Notes: generated by a model from the sequence alone, not told the origin. A DNA stretch of 64,000 nucleotides from Prauserella marina (GCF_002240355.1 NZ_CP016353.1:5805001-5869000), one strand, 5' to 3'; positions 37,857 to 46,379 are shown, counted from the first letter of the stretch. A program made the numbers and translations.

Positions 37857-38234
37857 GTGCCTCACGACACCCTCCTGCGACTACGGCTCGACGACGAGCA
37901 GGTGATGCCAGGGCTCGCTCGGCGAGCCGTCGACGAGGTCATCGACCATCCCGATCCCGAGTGGCGAGAGTGCGTACTGCTGGTGGTGACCGAACTCGTC
38001 ACCAACGCCATCGTCCACACGGCTTCCCCCTCGTCGCTCAGGGTGCGGCGCCGTAGCAACACGGTCCGCATCGAGGTCACCGACAACGAGCGGGCGGCCC
38101 CTTTTGTTCGCGCTCCGCGCTCGGACGAGGCCGGAGGAAGAGGAATGCTGCTCGTCTCGGCGCTCGCCGACGAATGGGGAGTCGAGCGGACGAACGAAGG
38201 CAAGGTCGTGTGGGCCGAACTGACCGAACGGTGA
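37857..38234 (+). CDS. Anti-sigma kinase, HATPase_c type (RsbW-like)
   Basis: 125 residues from GTG 37857. GHKL ATP-binding features are visible: CVLLVVTELVTNAIVHTASP (N-box with Asn), IEVTDNERAAPF (G1, with DN), and GGRGMLLVSALADEWGVE (G2). It lies 14 bp after the STAS gene, so the pair is one operon. It should phosphorylate the STAS protein and hold an unlinked sigma factor; no sigma gene is present here. Because the regulator is short (single domain), an independent role as a PP2C-controlled switch is possible. Confidence 0.85.
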   Translation: MPHDTLLRLRLDDEQVMPGLARRAVDEVIDHPDPEWRECVLLVVTELVTNAIVHTASPSSLRVRRRSNTVRIEVTDNERAAPFVRAPRSDEAGGRGMLLVSALADEWGVERTNEGKVVWAELTER

Positions 38235-38318
38235 CGGCGAATCCACGAACAGCGGGACAGTCGCCCCGGTTTGATAAAGAATCGGGACAACGCGTGAGCA
38301 ACGGGGCGGGAGCTGTTG

Positions 38319-39290
38319 GTGGAACTCCGGGAGATAGAGGTATTCCTGGCTTTGGCCGATGAGCTGCATTTCGGCAGGGCGGCCCAGCGACTGCACGTCA
38401 GCCAGGGCAGGGTCAGCCAGACCATCAGAGCGCTGGAGACCGAAATCGGCGGCGCGCTTTTCGACCGCGCTCACCGCGGAGTCTCACTCACCCCGCTCGG
38501 AGTGCGGTTCAGGGAAGGCGCGAGCCGCGGCTACGACGAACTCACCACGACACTCAAGGATTGCCGGACCGCCGCCCGCGACATCACGGGGCAACTGCGG
38601 ATCAGTTACCTGCCGAGCATCGGCAACGAGCTGGCGACGAGGGTCGTCTCGGCGTTCGAGGCACGGCATCCAGGGTGCACCGTCATCCTCAACACACTCC
38701 AGCTCCGCTACACCCTGAACCCGGAACCCCTGCTGGTCGAAGGCGGGACCGACGTCGCGCTCTGCTGGTCGCCGGGAGGCGACGGAAGATCCCTCCGGAA
38801 CAACAGCGTCGTCATCGGGCCGGTACTCGCCGAGGTACCCCGTGCGGTGCTCACGCCGAGCGACCATCCGCTCGCCGCGAGGACATCGGTCACCCTCGAC
38901 GACCTCGCGGACTACGAGATCATCAATCCGGCCAGCGCGTCCTCACTCCACAGGGATCTGTGGACACCGCGAGTGAGCGGCACAGGGCGAAGGCTCAAGC
39001 TCACCACCTCGGACATCGTCGGCCTGACCCATCGACCCGAACTGACGGCCGACGACGTGCTGACCCTCGTCGCTCGCGGGCACGGACTGCACTGCACCAT
39101 CGCGACCCTGCTCGACCACATCCCGTTTCCGGGACTCGCGCTCATTCCCATCACCGACATGCCCCCGATGGCTCTCGTGCCGGTGTGGGCCGCGGCCTCG
39201 GAGAACGCCACGATCCGCGCGTTCGCCGATATCGCGGAGGAAACGGTCAAACCTCGCCGGAGAGGAACGACTCGAACGCGGAGCCATTAG
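38319..39290 (+). CDS. LysR-family transcriptional regulator
   Basis: 323 residues. Winged helix near the start (EIEVFLALADELHFGRAAQR, then LHVSQGRVSQTIRALE), followed by the LysR substrate-binding domain (LRISYLPSIGNELATRVVSA; PLAARTSVTLDDLADYEIIN). The start GTG 38319 has CGGGAG six bases upstream; TTG 38316 is possible. Members with a HFGRAAxRLHVSQ opening resemble the actinobacterial LysR group linked to drug or aromatic metabolism genes. The target may be the convergent SDR gene or a distant operon. Confidence 0.88.
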   Translation: MELREIEVFLALADELHFGRAAQRLHVSQGRVSQTIRALETEIGGALFDRAHRGVSLTPLGVRFREGASRGYDELTTTLKDCRTAARDITGQLRISYLPSIGNELATRVVSAFEARHPGCTVILNTLQLRYTLNPEPLLVEGGTDVALCWSPGGDGRSLRNNSVVIGPVLAEVPRAVLTPSDHPLAARTSVTLDDLADYEIINPASASSLHRDLWTPRVSGTGRRLKLTTSDIVGLTHRPELTADDVLTLVARGHGLHCTIATLLDHIPFPGLALIPITDMPPMALVPVWAAASENATIRAFADIAEETVKPRRRGTTRTRSH

Positions 39291-39308
39291 CGTTCCTAAT
39301 CAAAGGAT

Positions 39309-39327
39309 GAGCAATTGCGCATTGCTC
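39309..39327. terminator. Short hairpin between LysR and SDR genes
   Basis: GAGCAAT, loop TGCGC, ATTGCTC: a perfect 7-bp stem 18 bp past the LysR stop. Weak terminator candidate between convergent genes. Confidence 0.4.
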
Positions 39328-39487
39328 GACCTCCACCGGCTCCGGCAGACTCAACCACCGCTGAGTGCAACCAAAGCAGCATCCTGGTCGGCTCCGTGCC
39401 GCTCCGGTCTCGGGTCGGCAGTCACTCGGCTGGGGGTGTGGCTGCCGGCCCGATCCTCCTTTGTGGACTGCTTCGGTTCCGGCCCCT

Positions 39488-40258
39488 TCACGACAACGTG
39501 TTTCCTCCGTTGACGGCCAGCCGTTGTCCCGTGATGAACGCAGCCCTTTCCGAAGCGAGGAAGGCGACCGCGTCCGCGACATCGGCGGGCATCCCGAGAT
39601 GGCCGAGTGGTACGTCCTTCGCGTAATCCCGCAACGCGCTTGCCGGAACGCGATCGTGCCGCTCGGTCGGAACCCAGCCGGGGGCAACGAGATTGACGGT
39701 GATCCCGAACTCGCCGAGCTCTCTCGCCCATGACCTCGTCAAGCCGAGCTGAGCGCCTTTCGCCGCGACATAAGCACTTTGGTTCGGCGCGCCGAGTTCG
39801 ACGACCTCGGAACCGATCTGGATGATCCGTCCCCACCCTCGCTCCTTCATGCCAGGCAGCACTTCGGTGACGAGCAAGACCGGGCTCTTGGCGAAGAACA
39901 CGAGCTGATCGAGCAGGTCCTGCCAGGTCAACTCGGCGACGGGAATCATGGGCTGTGGTCCCGTCGCGTTCAGCACCAGCGTGTCGACGGAACCCAGCCG
40001 CGCGACGACTCTCGCGTGCAGGTCGGCGACCTCGGCCTCGTCGGTGACGTCGGCGCCGAACACCTCCGCGCTGCCGCCGTCGGCGACGATCTCGTCCCTG
40101 AGCGACGTCGCGGCGTCAGCGCTGCTCGCGTAGTTGATCGCGACCGCGAAACCGTCACTGGCGAGCGCACGCACGATGGCCGCGCCGAGCCCTCTCGACC
40201 CTCCGGTCACAAGCGCGACCCCGCGCGACGTCCCTGTGCTGCCTTCCGGATCCCGCAT
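39488..40258 (-). CDS. SDR-family oxidoreductase (3-oxoacyl-ACP reductase-like)
   Basis: 256 residues from ATG 40258. Classical SDR: ALVTGGSRGLGAAIVRALAS, GADVTDEAE, LVLNATGP (NxAG variant, T for A), active site QIGSEVVEL plus YVAAKGAQLG, and ITGQRLAVNGGNTLS at the end. The NAG motif reads NATG here. Substrate unknown. A single gene, not in an obvious operon. Confidence 0.88.
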   Translation of the reverse strand: MRDPEGSTGTSRGVALVTGGSRGLGAAIVRALASDGFAVAINYASSADAATSLRDEIVADGGSAEVFGADVTDEAEVADLHARVVARLGSVDTLVLNATGPQPMIPVAELTWQDLLDQLVFFAKSPVLLVTEVLPGMKERGWGRIIQIGSEVVELGAPNQSAYVAAKGAQLGLTRSWARELGEFGITVNLVAPGWVPTERHDRVPASALRDYAKDVPLGHLGMPADVADAVAFLASERAAFITGQRLAVNGGNTLS

Positions 40259-40319
40259 CCGCACTCCCCTCACCGGCGCGGGCCAGATTACGCACCCGGC
40301 GAGCGGAGCGTCAGGGGCG

Positions 40320-41324
40320 TCAGGGCTTCAGTATGAGCCGGATCGGGTTGCCTTCTTTACGCAGCAGGCGATCGACGGCTTTCTCCGCGTCGGCCAGTGG
40401 CAGCACGTCGCTCACCGAGCGGGAGAAGTCGATGCGATGCCCGCTCGTGAGCTTCACGAGTTGTTCGACGTGTTCGGGTTGGGAGCCGTAGTGACCGAGA
40501 ATCTGCTGCTTGAAATAGCTGAACGCGATGCCGTTGGTGATGGTGAGCGGCTTGTTGGTGAGCCCTGCGAGCACCAGCTTTCCTTCCGGCGCAAGACAGC
40601 CCACCGCTTGTTCCCTCACCGCGGCGACACCGGCGAAGTCGAAAGCGACGGCGAGCCCCGCACCCGCCGTCTCCTCGAAGACCCGTTCCCGCAAGTTCCC
40701 GTCATCGGGATCGAGGACGAGGTCGGCTCCGAAGCCGACGGCCCGCTCCCTCGCTACGGAGATCGGATCGACGGCGATGATCGGCGCGACACCCATCATC
40801 CGCAGCAACTGCACCGCGTGCGCACCGAGCCCGCCGACACCCCAGACTCCGGCCGCCTGCGCCGGTCTCGTGAAAGCCGTCGAGGTGATCGCCGCCCACG
40901 GCGTCGACACCGCGTCGGGAATGATCGCCGCCTGCTCGTAGGGCAGGTCGTCGGGGATGGAGACGAGCGTGCTCGCTGTCGCGACGGCGTATTCGGCCCA
41001 GCCGCCGTCGTAGTCGACTCCTCTCGTGAGCACCGTGCCGTCTGCGCGCGGCTCACCGGCTTGCAGCAGCACCCGCTGCCCCGGCCGCCAGCCGTTGACA
41101 CCGGGGCCGAGTGCTTCGACGGTTCCCGCGACCTCGTGTCCGAGCGTCACCGTGTCGCCTTCGAGGTACAGCGGCGAAAGGGTTCCGTCGATGAGGTGCG
41201 CGTCGGAAAGGCACACACCGGCCGCCTGGACCTTGATGAGAACCTGACCGGCGTCCGGCTCCGGCTTCGGAACGTCGACGACCGCGAATTCCAGCGTGTC
41301 GGTGTTCAACCGCCCGGCAAGCAT
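40320..41324 (-). CDS. Zinc-type alcohol dehydrogenase (MDR family)
   Basis: 334 residues, start ATG 41324 (GGAG six bases upstream). GroES-like domain with GVCLSDAHLIDG (catalytic Zn Cys) and GHEVAGTVEALG, and a Rossmann domain (GVWGVGGLGAHAVQLLRMMG). The structural-zinc four-Cys loop is absent; the corresponding stretch (AGEPRADGTVLTRGVDYDG) lacks cysteines, so it is a minimal-zinc MDR. Substrate unknown. The frame is open further upstream but without similarity. Confidence 0.87.
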   Translation of the reverse strand: MLAGRLNTDTLEFAVVDVPKPEPDAGQVLIKVQAAGVCLSDAHLIDGTLSPLYLEGDTVTLGHEVAGTVEALGPGVNGWRPGQRVLLQAGEPRADGTVLTRGVDYDGGWAEYAVATASTLVSIPDDLPYEQAAIIPDAVSTPWAAITSTAFTRPAQAAGVWGVGGLGAHAVQLLRMMGVAPIIAVDPISVARERAVGFGADLVLDPDDGNLRERVFEETAGAGLAVAFDFAGVAAVREQAVGCLAPEGKLVLAGLTNKPLTITNGIAFSYFKQQILGHYGSQPEHVEQLVKLTSGHRIDFSRSVSDVLPLADAEKAVDRLLRKEGNPIRLILKP

Positions 41325-41412
41325 GCGCACCTCCGTTGTCGGTGACCTGCACAAGCACAGCAAGCTTGGCATTCGTACCACGAAGTCGCCCGGTCGCTGC
41401 CTGATCGGGCGA

Positions 41413-41985
41413 CTACAGCTGGCTTCGCGGTGCGAGCGACGTCGCGAGCAGTTCGTCGACCTGCCATTGGTCGTCGGCGTGCGCACCGTATTTCGCCGCG
41501 ACGATCTCACCGTCCGAGGCGATGAGGAAATCGGCCGGAAGGCCGAGCCTGCCGCCCTGTTGCCTGAGCGAGGGCACCGGTTCCTTGCGCTGGAGCGCTC
41601 GCCCAGTCGCCCGTGCGATACCGGTGACGATGCCAGGCCATGCCCGTGGATCGAGCAGTGCTCGCGGTGCCGACTCGACGCCGAACTCGCGGTAGAGCTC
41701 CTTCTCCGGGTCGGCGATCACCGGGAAGGGAAGTTCGGCGACGTAGGGCGCCAACTCCCCGGCGGGCGAGTGGAAGACGACCACCTCACCGATACCGTGC
41801 GCCTCGATCTCGGCATATCGCCGCTGGATCGACCGCAGGTGGATGTTGCAGATCGGGCAACCGGCGAACCGCCTGAATTGCAGGTGTACCAACCGTCCGC
41901 CGTCGGGAACGGTAATTCGTTCTCCCTCGACGGAAACAAGCGTGCGTTCCCCGACTCTCACACCGGGGCTCAATTGCTTCGCCAT
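41413..41985 (-). CDS. Peroxiredoxin-like / thiol-disulfide oxidoreductase (AhpC-TSA related)
   Basis: 190 residues. Thioredoxin fold with CPIC in FRRFAGCPICNIHLRSI, VVVFHSPAGELAPYVAELPF, PVIADPEKELYREFGVE, and LPADFLIASDGEIVAAKYG. It matches the redoxin family used in peroxide or disulfide chemistry. The start ATG 41985 has GGGAG five bases upstream. It is divergent from a TetR regulator with a duplicated operator between them, so it is probably the regulator's main target. Confidence 0.85.
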   Translation of the reverse strand: MAKQLSPGVRVGERTLVSVEGERITVPDGGRLVHLQFRRFAGCPICNIHLRSIQRRYAEIEAHGIGEVVVFHSPAGELAPYVAELPFPVIADPEKELYREFGVESAPRALLDPRAWPGIVTGIARATGRALQRKEPVPSLRQQGGRLGLPADFLIASDGEIVAAKYGAHADDQWQVDELLATSLAPRSQL

Positions 41986-41997
41986 GATCACTCCCAG

Positions 41998-42017
41998 GTA
42001 GGCGTACGTCGTACACT
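41998..42017. promoter_or_regulatory. TetR operator copy 1
   Basis: GTAGGCGTACGTCGTACACT, with a GTACG-N-CGTAC dyad core. A near copy begins 27 bp downstream. It lies in the gap between the divergent peroxiredoxin-like and TetR genes. Confidence 0.65.
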
Positions 42018-42024
42018 AACCAAC

Positions 42025-42044
42025 GTAGGCGTATGCAGTACATT
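42025..42044. promoter_or_regulatory. TetR operator copy 2
   Basis: GTAGGCGTATGCAGTACATT: the second copy, 27 bp from the first and 10 bp before the TetR start codon. Confidence 0.65.
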
Positions 42045-42054
42045 GTCAAGCGCC

Positions 42055-42672
42055 ATGCCTCGCCCTCGTTCTCTCGACAAGGACCGCATCGCCACGGCCG
42101 CGCTCGCCGTCATCGACGCGCACGGTCCGGCCGGCCTGTCCATGCGCGCCGTCGCCAACCAGCTCGCCATGAGTCCCATGGCCCTGTACCGCTACGTCGA
42201 GGACAGGGACGAACTGGAAACACTCGTCGTCGAGAAGGTGCTCGCCGAAGCCGACAGCGAACCGCCTTCGCGCGGTTCGTGGCAGGAACGCGTCGCCTAC
42301 CTCATGGAGCAGGTGCGGGCCGCCGTTTCGGCACATCCCGCCGTCGTCCCGCTGACCCTCAGCAGAAGGCACAGCTCACCCTCGTTACGACGCTGGTCGG
42401 AAACGGTGCTGGGCGTCCTCACCGAAGCGGGGCTCGAAGGGCCGCGAAAAGCGGTCGCGCTGCGCTGCCTGCTTGGCTACCTCGTCGGCGCCATCCAGCT
42501 CGATCACCTCGGGCCGCTGGCGGGGCACGGGACCAGCGCGCTCGCGGACCTCCCCTCCGCTGAGTTCCCCTACCTTTCCGCCACCGCGCGCGAAGCGCGG
42601 CACCTCGGCGCGGAAGAGGAATTCGCGGGAGGACTCGCCATGGTGCTACGCGGGATCACCGACGATTCCTGA
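42055..42672 (+). CDS. TetR-family regulator of the peroxiredoxin-like gene
   Basis: 205 residues. N-terminal helix-turn-helix (IATAALAVIDAHGPAGLSMR, then AVANQLAMSPMALYRYVEDR) and a TetR_C-type domain. It lies 69 bp from the divergent peroxiredoxin-like gene; two 20-bp operator copies fill that gap, so autoregulation plus control of the neighbour is likely. The 3' end overlaps the convergent GNAT gene by 27 bp. Confidence 0.88.
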   Translation: MPRPRSLDKDRIATAALAVIDAHGPAGLSMRAVANQLAMSPMALYRYVEDRDELETLVVEKVLAEADSEPPSRGSWQERVAYLMEQVRAAVSAHPAVVPLTLSRRHSSPSLRRWSETVLGVLTEAGLEGPRKAVALRCLLGYLVGAIQLDHLGPLAGHGTSALADLPSAEFPYLSATAREARHLGAEEEFAGGLAMVLRGITDDS

Positions 42673-43245
42673 GCCATCCACAGTGGACTCGCCACGAGGG
42701 TCGGTCGCGAGGATCGCCATGGTGATCGCGTCGTGCCATTGCCCTTCCCAGAGCAGGGCGTCCCTGTGCACTCCCTCGCGGACGAACCCGCACTTCTCGT
42801 AAACACGCTGGGCACGAGGGTTGAAATCGAAGACCTCAAGACAAACGCGGTGCAGACCGGCGACGTCGAAGGCGTAGTCGACGGCCAGGCGCGTGGCCTC
42901 CGTGCCGAAGCCTCGCCCGAACACCTCTGGGCCGACCAGGGAGATCCGGAAGCTCACCGAGGCATTGGGTGCGTCGAGTTCGTCGAGCGCCGCCTCGCCC
43001 AGCACCTCGCCGTCCTCGGCACGCACGATGGCCCAGTCGGCCCTGTCGTGGTGGTCCTGCCTGGTCGCGAGCCAATCCCGGACCTCGTCTTCGGTGAACC
43101 GGTGATGAGTTCCGGTGAGGCGGATGCTTTCCGGGTCGGTGAGCATCGGCCAGATACCGTCGAAGTGCCCGCTGCTCATCGGTTCGAGCCGCACTCGACT
43201 TCCGGTCAAGACCGGCTGGCCGCGAAAGACGTCGGAACTGATCAC
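42646..43245 (-). CDS. GNAT acetyltransferase (RimJ/RimL type)
   Basis: 199 residues. GNAT fold: VRLEPMSSGHFDGIWPMLTD; SFRISLVGPEVFGRGFGTEA (acetyl-CoA loop); ATRLAVDYAFDVAGLHRVCL; and FDFNPRAQRVYEKCGFVREG, typical of the RimJ/RimL group. Possible substrates are N-termini or small molecules. The start is uncertain; I take GTG 43245, 26 bp after the AraC-type gene, which would make a two-gene operon with it. Confidence 0.82.
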   Translation of the reverse strand: MISSDVFRGQPVLTGSRVRLEPMSSGHFDGIWPMLTDPESIRLTGTHHRFTEDEVRDWLATRQDHHDRADWAIVRAEDGEVLGEAALDELDAPNASVSFRISLVGPEVFGRGFGTEATRLAVDYAFDVAGLHRVCLEVFDFNPRAQRVYEKCGFVREGVHRDALLWEGQWHDAITMAILATDPRGESTVDGSGIVGDPA

Positions 43246-43271
43246 TGACAAAGCCAAGCAGCGAGGCCATG

Positions 43272-44120
43272 TCAGGACAACTCGTTTTTGCCCCGGTCTT
43301 TCCACGCGATGTGGTCGACGGCGAGCCAGGTTTCCCCCGCCATGGTCGCCGGGGTGATACCGCTGAACGCCAGTACGTCCCTGTTCAGGTGGGACTGATC
43401 GACATAGCCGCTTTCGACGGCGGTCATGGCAGCGTCGGCCCCTACCGCGAGCCGGTGGACGGCATGATCAAACCGGACCAGCCGCGCCGCCCGCTTGGGT
43501 GACAGGCCGATCTGCTCCCTGAACCTCGACCACAGGCGTTTCCTGCTCCACCCCGACTCGCTCGCCAGTTCCTCGACGCGAACCCCGCCGTTACTGCCGA
43601 GAATGCGGCTCCAGGCAAAAGCGACCTCGGGGTCGGCGGAAGGCCCCTCCGCGATCCGGCGAGTGAGTATGTCGTCGGCGAGCGCGAACCGGTCCTGCCA
43701 GGACCGCACCTCGCCGACCCGTTGCCGGACACGGGCCGCAGCCGAGCCCCACAGGTCGTCGAGTGTCACCACCACGTGATCGAGTTCGGCCGAGGAGACA
43801 CCGAGCACGGCAAAGGCAGCCAAGGGAGACAACCGCACCTGTACGCACTCGACGTTCTCGCCGCGTACCCGAACGGCGTCATGGGTGAACCCGGCGACGA
43901 GGCTCCCCCGCTGCTGCCTGCCTGTCGCCGCGTCCACCACGAGCGGCCCGTCCCCGAACTCCAGTACGAGGGTTACGGCGGGATGCGGGACCACCCTGAC
44001 GTCGACGGGACCCGCGCCACGGTCGTGAAACCCGGCCATGCTCACGCCGGGCACCCTGCTGGGCCGTCGCGGCCGGACGACCTCCCACCTTGCCACCGAA
44101 CAAGGCTCAGCCGATCCCAT
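43272..44120 (-). CDS. AraC-family transcriptional regulator
   Basis: 282 residues from ATG 44120. The C-terminal AraC domain has WSRILGSNGGVRVEELASES, GWSRKRLWSRFREQIGLSPK and RLVRFDHAVHRLA. The N-terminal half is a cupin-like ligand domain (VVPHPAVTLVLEFGDGPLVV). CATAAT 9 bases before ATG hints at a leaderless message. The likely target is the GNAT gene downstream or the divergent SnoaL-like gene, whose start is 92 bp away. Confidence 0.87.
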   Translation of the reverse strand: MGSAEPCSVARWEVVRPRRPSRVPGVSMAGFHDRGAGPVDVRVVPHPAVTLVLEFGDGPLVVDAATGRQQRGSLVAGFTHDAVRVRGENVECVQVRLSPLAAFAVLGVSSAELDHVVVTLDDLWGSAAARVRQRVGEVRSWQDRFALADDILTRRIAEGPSADPEVAFAWSRILGSNGGVRVEELASESGWSRKRLWSRFREQIGLSPKRAARLVRFDHAVHRLAVGADAAMTAVESGYVDQSHLNRDVLAFSGITPATMAGETWLAVDHIAWKDRGKNELS

Positions 44121-44212
44121 GACCTCATTATGTGGAACGACTGTATGGAACGCGCCAGGTGCGGGGAACATTCGTCCAAGACGCCGAAGCGAGCGGCGAC
44201 GAGGCTGCGTTC

Positions 44213-44662
44213 ATGAACAACAAGGCCATGAACAACAACAGCATCGTCGAGAACGCGTTCCTGGCGTTCGCCAGTCAGGACCCGGCCCGGATCGCGGCCG
44301 TACTCACCGAGGACGCCGAATGGTTGTCGCCGAGGTCGAACGCCACCGCGGTCGCGCTCGAAGCGCCGGATCACATGGTCGGCCGCGAGGCGATCGTGCG
44401 GTTCTTCTCCGAGGACTTCCCCCGCCTTTTCGTGCGCGACCTCGCGCTCACCGTCAACGGCCTGCACTCCGACGGCGAGCGCGCGACGCTGGAGGCGACC
44501 ATGCGGGCGACGCTGGCCGACGGCATCCCCTACAGCAACGACTACTGTTTCGTCTTCGAACTCAGGGACGGACTGATCCACCGGATCAGGGAGTACGTCG
44601 ACACGTCGAGAGGACACCGCTTGATCTTCGGCGCAGGGTCCCTGGAGCGTGCTGGTGACTGA
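44213..44662 (+). CDS. SnoaL-like / NTF2-fold protein
   Basis: 149 residues from ATG 44213 (GAGG eight bases upstream; an earlier ATG at 44132 lacks room for a leader). NTF2-like fold (VENAFLAFASQDPARIAAVL; WLSPRSNATAVAL; MVGREAIVRFFSEDFPRLF; DGLIHRIREYVDTSRG). Members bind small hydrophobic ligands or act as isomerases/cyclases. Divergent from the AraC gene, which may control it. Confidence 0.8.
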   Translation: MNNKAMNNNSIVENAFLAFASQDPARIAAVLTEDAEWLSPRSNATAVALEAPDHMVGREAIVRFFSEDFPRLFVRDLALTVNGLHSDGERATLEATMRATLADGIPYSNDYCFVFELRDGLIHRIREYVDTSRGHRLIFGAGSLERAGD

Positions 44663-44824
44663 CGCCCTGCCGGTCGCGACGCGAAGAAGGTGACCGTTCC
44701 CGCTGGTCAAGACCACCGGCCAGAGATGGCCGCTCGACGACCTTCCTCAATCGCCGCACCGTCCCCACTCTGATGATCACGTCCGGCGCGGGGCCGGTCG
44801 GTCGATCTCCAAGGAGGATGACGC

Positions 44825-45934
44825 GTGGCAACGGTAATCAATCGCCGATGGCTCGCGGCGGTCGCGGGCGGCGTCGCGCTTGCCATCGCCGGGGCAGGGG
44901 CGCCAGCCGCGACGGCGCAGGACGAGCACGCGAACACACAGGAGGTACTGAACAAGTACCTTTCGGTCGGCGGGCCGGGAGCGGCCGTGTACGCGGGCGA
45001 TGGTGACGAGTCGTGGACGCTGACGGCCGGAACCGCGAAGTTCGGCCAGAACCGGCCGATCGCGTCGAACGACCACTTCCGGATCGCGAGTCAGACGAAG
45101 ACCATCGTGTCAGCGGTCGTCCTCCAGTTCGTCGACGAGGGCACGGTCGAACTGGACGCGCCGATCGAGCGGTACCTCCCTGGCGTCGTCACCGGCAACT
45201 ACGACGGCAATGTCATCACCGTGCGCCAGCTCATGCAGCACACCAGCGGTCTGGCGAGGGACCCACTCGACGCGCAAGCCAACCCCGACGGCACCTACGA
45301 GCTGGCCGAGCTTGTCGGTGCGGCGATGGACGACGCACCGCTTGGTGAGCCGGGCGGCGACGTCAACTACTCCAACGTCGGTTACCACGTGCTGGGCATG
45401 CTGATCGAGGAGATCACCGGCCAGTCCGTGGGAGACGCGATCACCGAGCGCATCATCGAACCGCTGGGCCTTGAGAACACCTCGCTCCCCGAAAAGGGAG
45501 ACCGGGCTCTCGCCGAGCCGTTCGTGTCGGGCTACACGGGCGGCCGGATCCCGCCGTTCGACTTCTGGCTGGACAACACGAATTCCGTTGAGCCGTCCTA
45601 CTGGTCTTCGGCAGCAGGCATGACGTCGACGCTGGAGGATTCGACGACGTTCTTCCGCGCGCTGCTCGCCGGTGAGGTCATCTCGGACGCCGCGCTCGCG
45701 GAAATGCGCACGACCGTGCCGACCGAGCTGCCCGGCCCCATGGGCCTTGGCGGCAACGAGGTCGAGCTGTCGTGCGGCGGGACGTACTGGGCGAAGAACG
45801 GCGGGCTGCCCGGCTTCATCTCCACGACTGGTGTCACCGACGACGGCCGCTTCGCCTCGGTCGTCACGAACACCTTCTCCCAGACCGCCGCCGTCGAGTC
45901 CTTCAAGGTGCTCGACGCCGCGCTCTGCGACTGA
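44825..45934 (+). CDS. Secreted serine hydrolase of the class C beta-lactamase / DD-peptidase family
   Basis: 369 residues. Signal peptide (RRWLAAVAGGVALAIAGAGA, then PAATA). Penicillin-binding-protein fold with SxxK in FRIASQTKTIVSA, YSN in DVNYSNVGYHVLG, and a terminal NGGLPG in place of KTG. Such proteins are D-alanyl-D-alanine peptidases or esterases; true beta-lactamase activity is not implied. The start GTG 44825 has AAGGAGG seven bases upstream. It ends in a strong terminator. Confidence 0.88.
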   Translation: MATVINRRWLAAVAGGVALAIAGAGAPAATAQDEHANTQEVLNKYLSVGGPGAAVYAGDGDESWTLTAGTAKFGQNRPIASNDHFRIASQTKTIVSAVVLQFVDEGTVELDAPIERYLPGVVTGNYDGNVITVRQLMQHTSGLARDPLDAQANPDGTYELAELVGAAMDDAPLGEPGGDVNYSNVGYHVLGMLIEEITGQSVGDAITERIIEPLGLENTSLPEKGDRALAEPFVSGYTGGRIPPFDFWLDNTNSVEPSYWSSAAGMTSTLEDSTTFFRALLAGEVISDAALAEMRTTVPTELPGPMGLGGNEVELSCGGTYWAKNGGLPGFISTTGVTDDGRFASVVTNTFSQTAAVESFKVLDAALCD

Positions 45935-45947
45935 GCCGAATCGGCGA

Positions 45948-45979
45948 GGCCGGGCCGCGCGCGAATGCGCGGTCCGGCC
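45948..45979 (+). terminator. Rho-independent terminator
   Basis: A 13-bp stem with one G-T pair (45948-45960 with 45967-45979), loop GCGAAT, followed by TTTT. It ends the serine hydrolase gene. Confidence 0.88.
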
Positions 45980-45992
45980 TTTTCGCGCCCGC

Positions 45993-46018
45993 AACACTTA
46001 GCCCTTGCGCTAAGTGTT
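45993..46018. promoter_or_regulatory. ArsR operator (perfect 10-bp inverted repeat)
   Basis: AACACTTAGC, spacer CCTTGC, GCTAAGTGTT, centred 35 bp before the ArsR start codon. A third near half-site, AATACTTAGC (46029-46038), lies directly before the gene. This arrangement fits autoregulation by the ArsR protein. Confidence 0.75.
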
Positions 46019-46040
46019 AGGACGAGCAATACTTAGCCTC

Positions 46041-46379
46041 GTGGCACAGCATCTTGCGGAACTGGACGGGCTCTTTCTCGCTCTCGCCGACCCGACGAGA
46101 CGGGCTGTGATCCACCGGCTCGGGCACGGGCCGGCAAGTGTCAGCGACCTGGCCCGCGAGGCCACGATGACACTTCCCTCGTTCATGAAGCACGTGCGCA
46201 TGCTTGAGTCGAACGGCCTGATTCACACGGCGAAATCCGGGCGGGTGCGCACCTGCGTGCTCAACAGGGAACAGTTCGCCGTCGTCGAGGGCTGGCTGTC
46301 GCAACAGCGGCGGCTATGGGAAGAGCGCACCGACCGGCTTGAAAATTTCGTCACCACACCCAGGAAGGATCCGGCATGA
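46041..46379 (+). CDS. ArsR-family regulator, SRPBCC-partner type
   Basis: 112 residues from GTG 46041. Winged helix (ALADPTRRAVIHRLGHGPAS; SDLAREATMTLPSFMKHVRM; LESNGLIHTAKSGRVRTCVL). No metal-binding cysteine motif in the recognition helix, so it is the non-metal subgroup usually paired with an AHSA1/SRPBCC protein. That gene overlaps by four bases here (ATGA). A perfect inverted repeat precedes the gene. Confidence 0.88.
   Translation: MAQHLAELDGLFLALADPTRRAVIHRLGHGPASVSDLAREATMTLPSFMKHVRMLESNGLIHTAKSGRVRTCVLNREQFAVVEGWLSQQRRLWEERTDRLENFVTTPRKDPA

Noticed and set aside
44825-45934. Calling the serine hydrolase a beta-lactamase resistance gene.
   Set aside because: It carries NGGLPG rather than KTG at the third motif and belongs to the broad class C/DD-peptidase family; resistance cannot be inferred.
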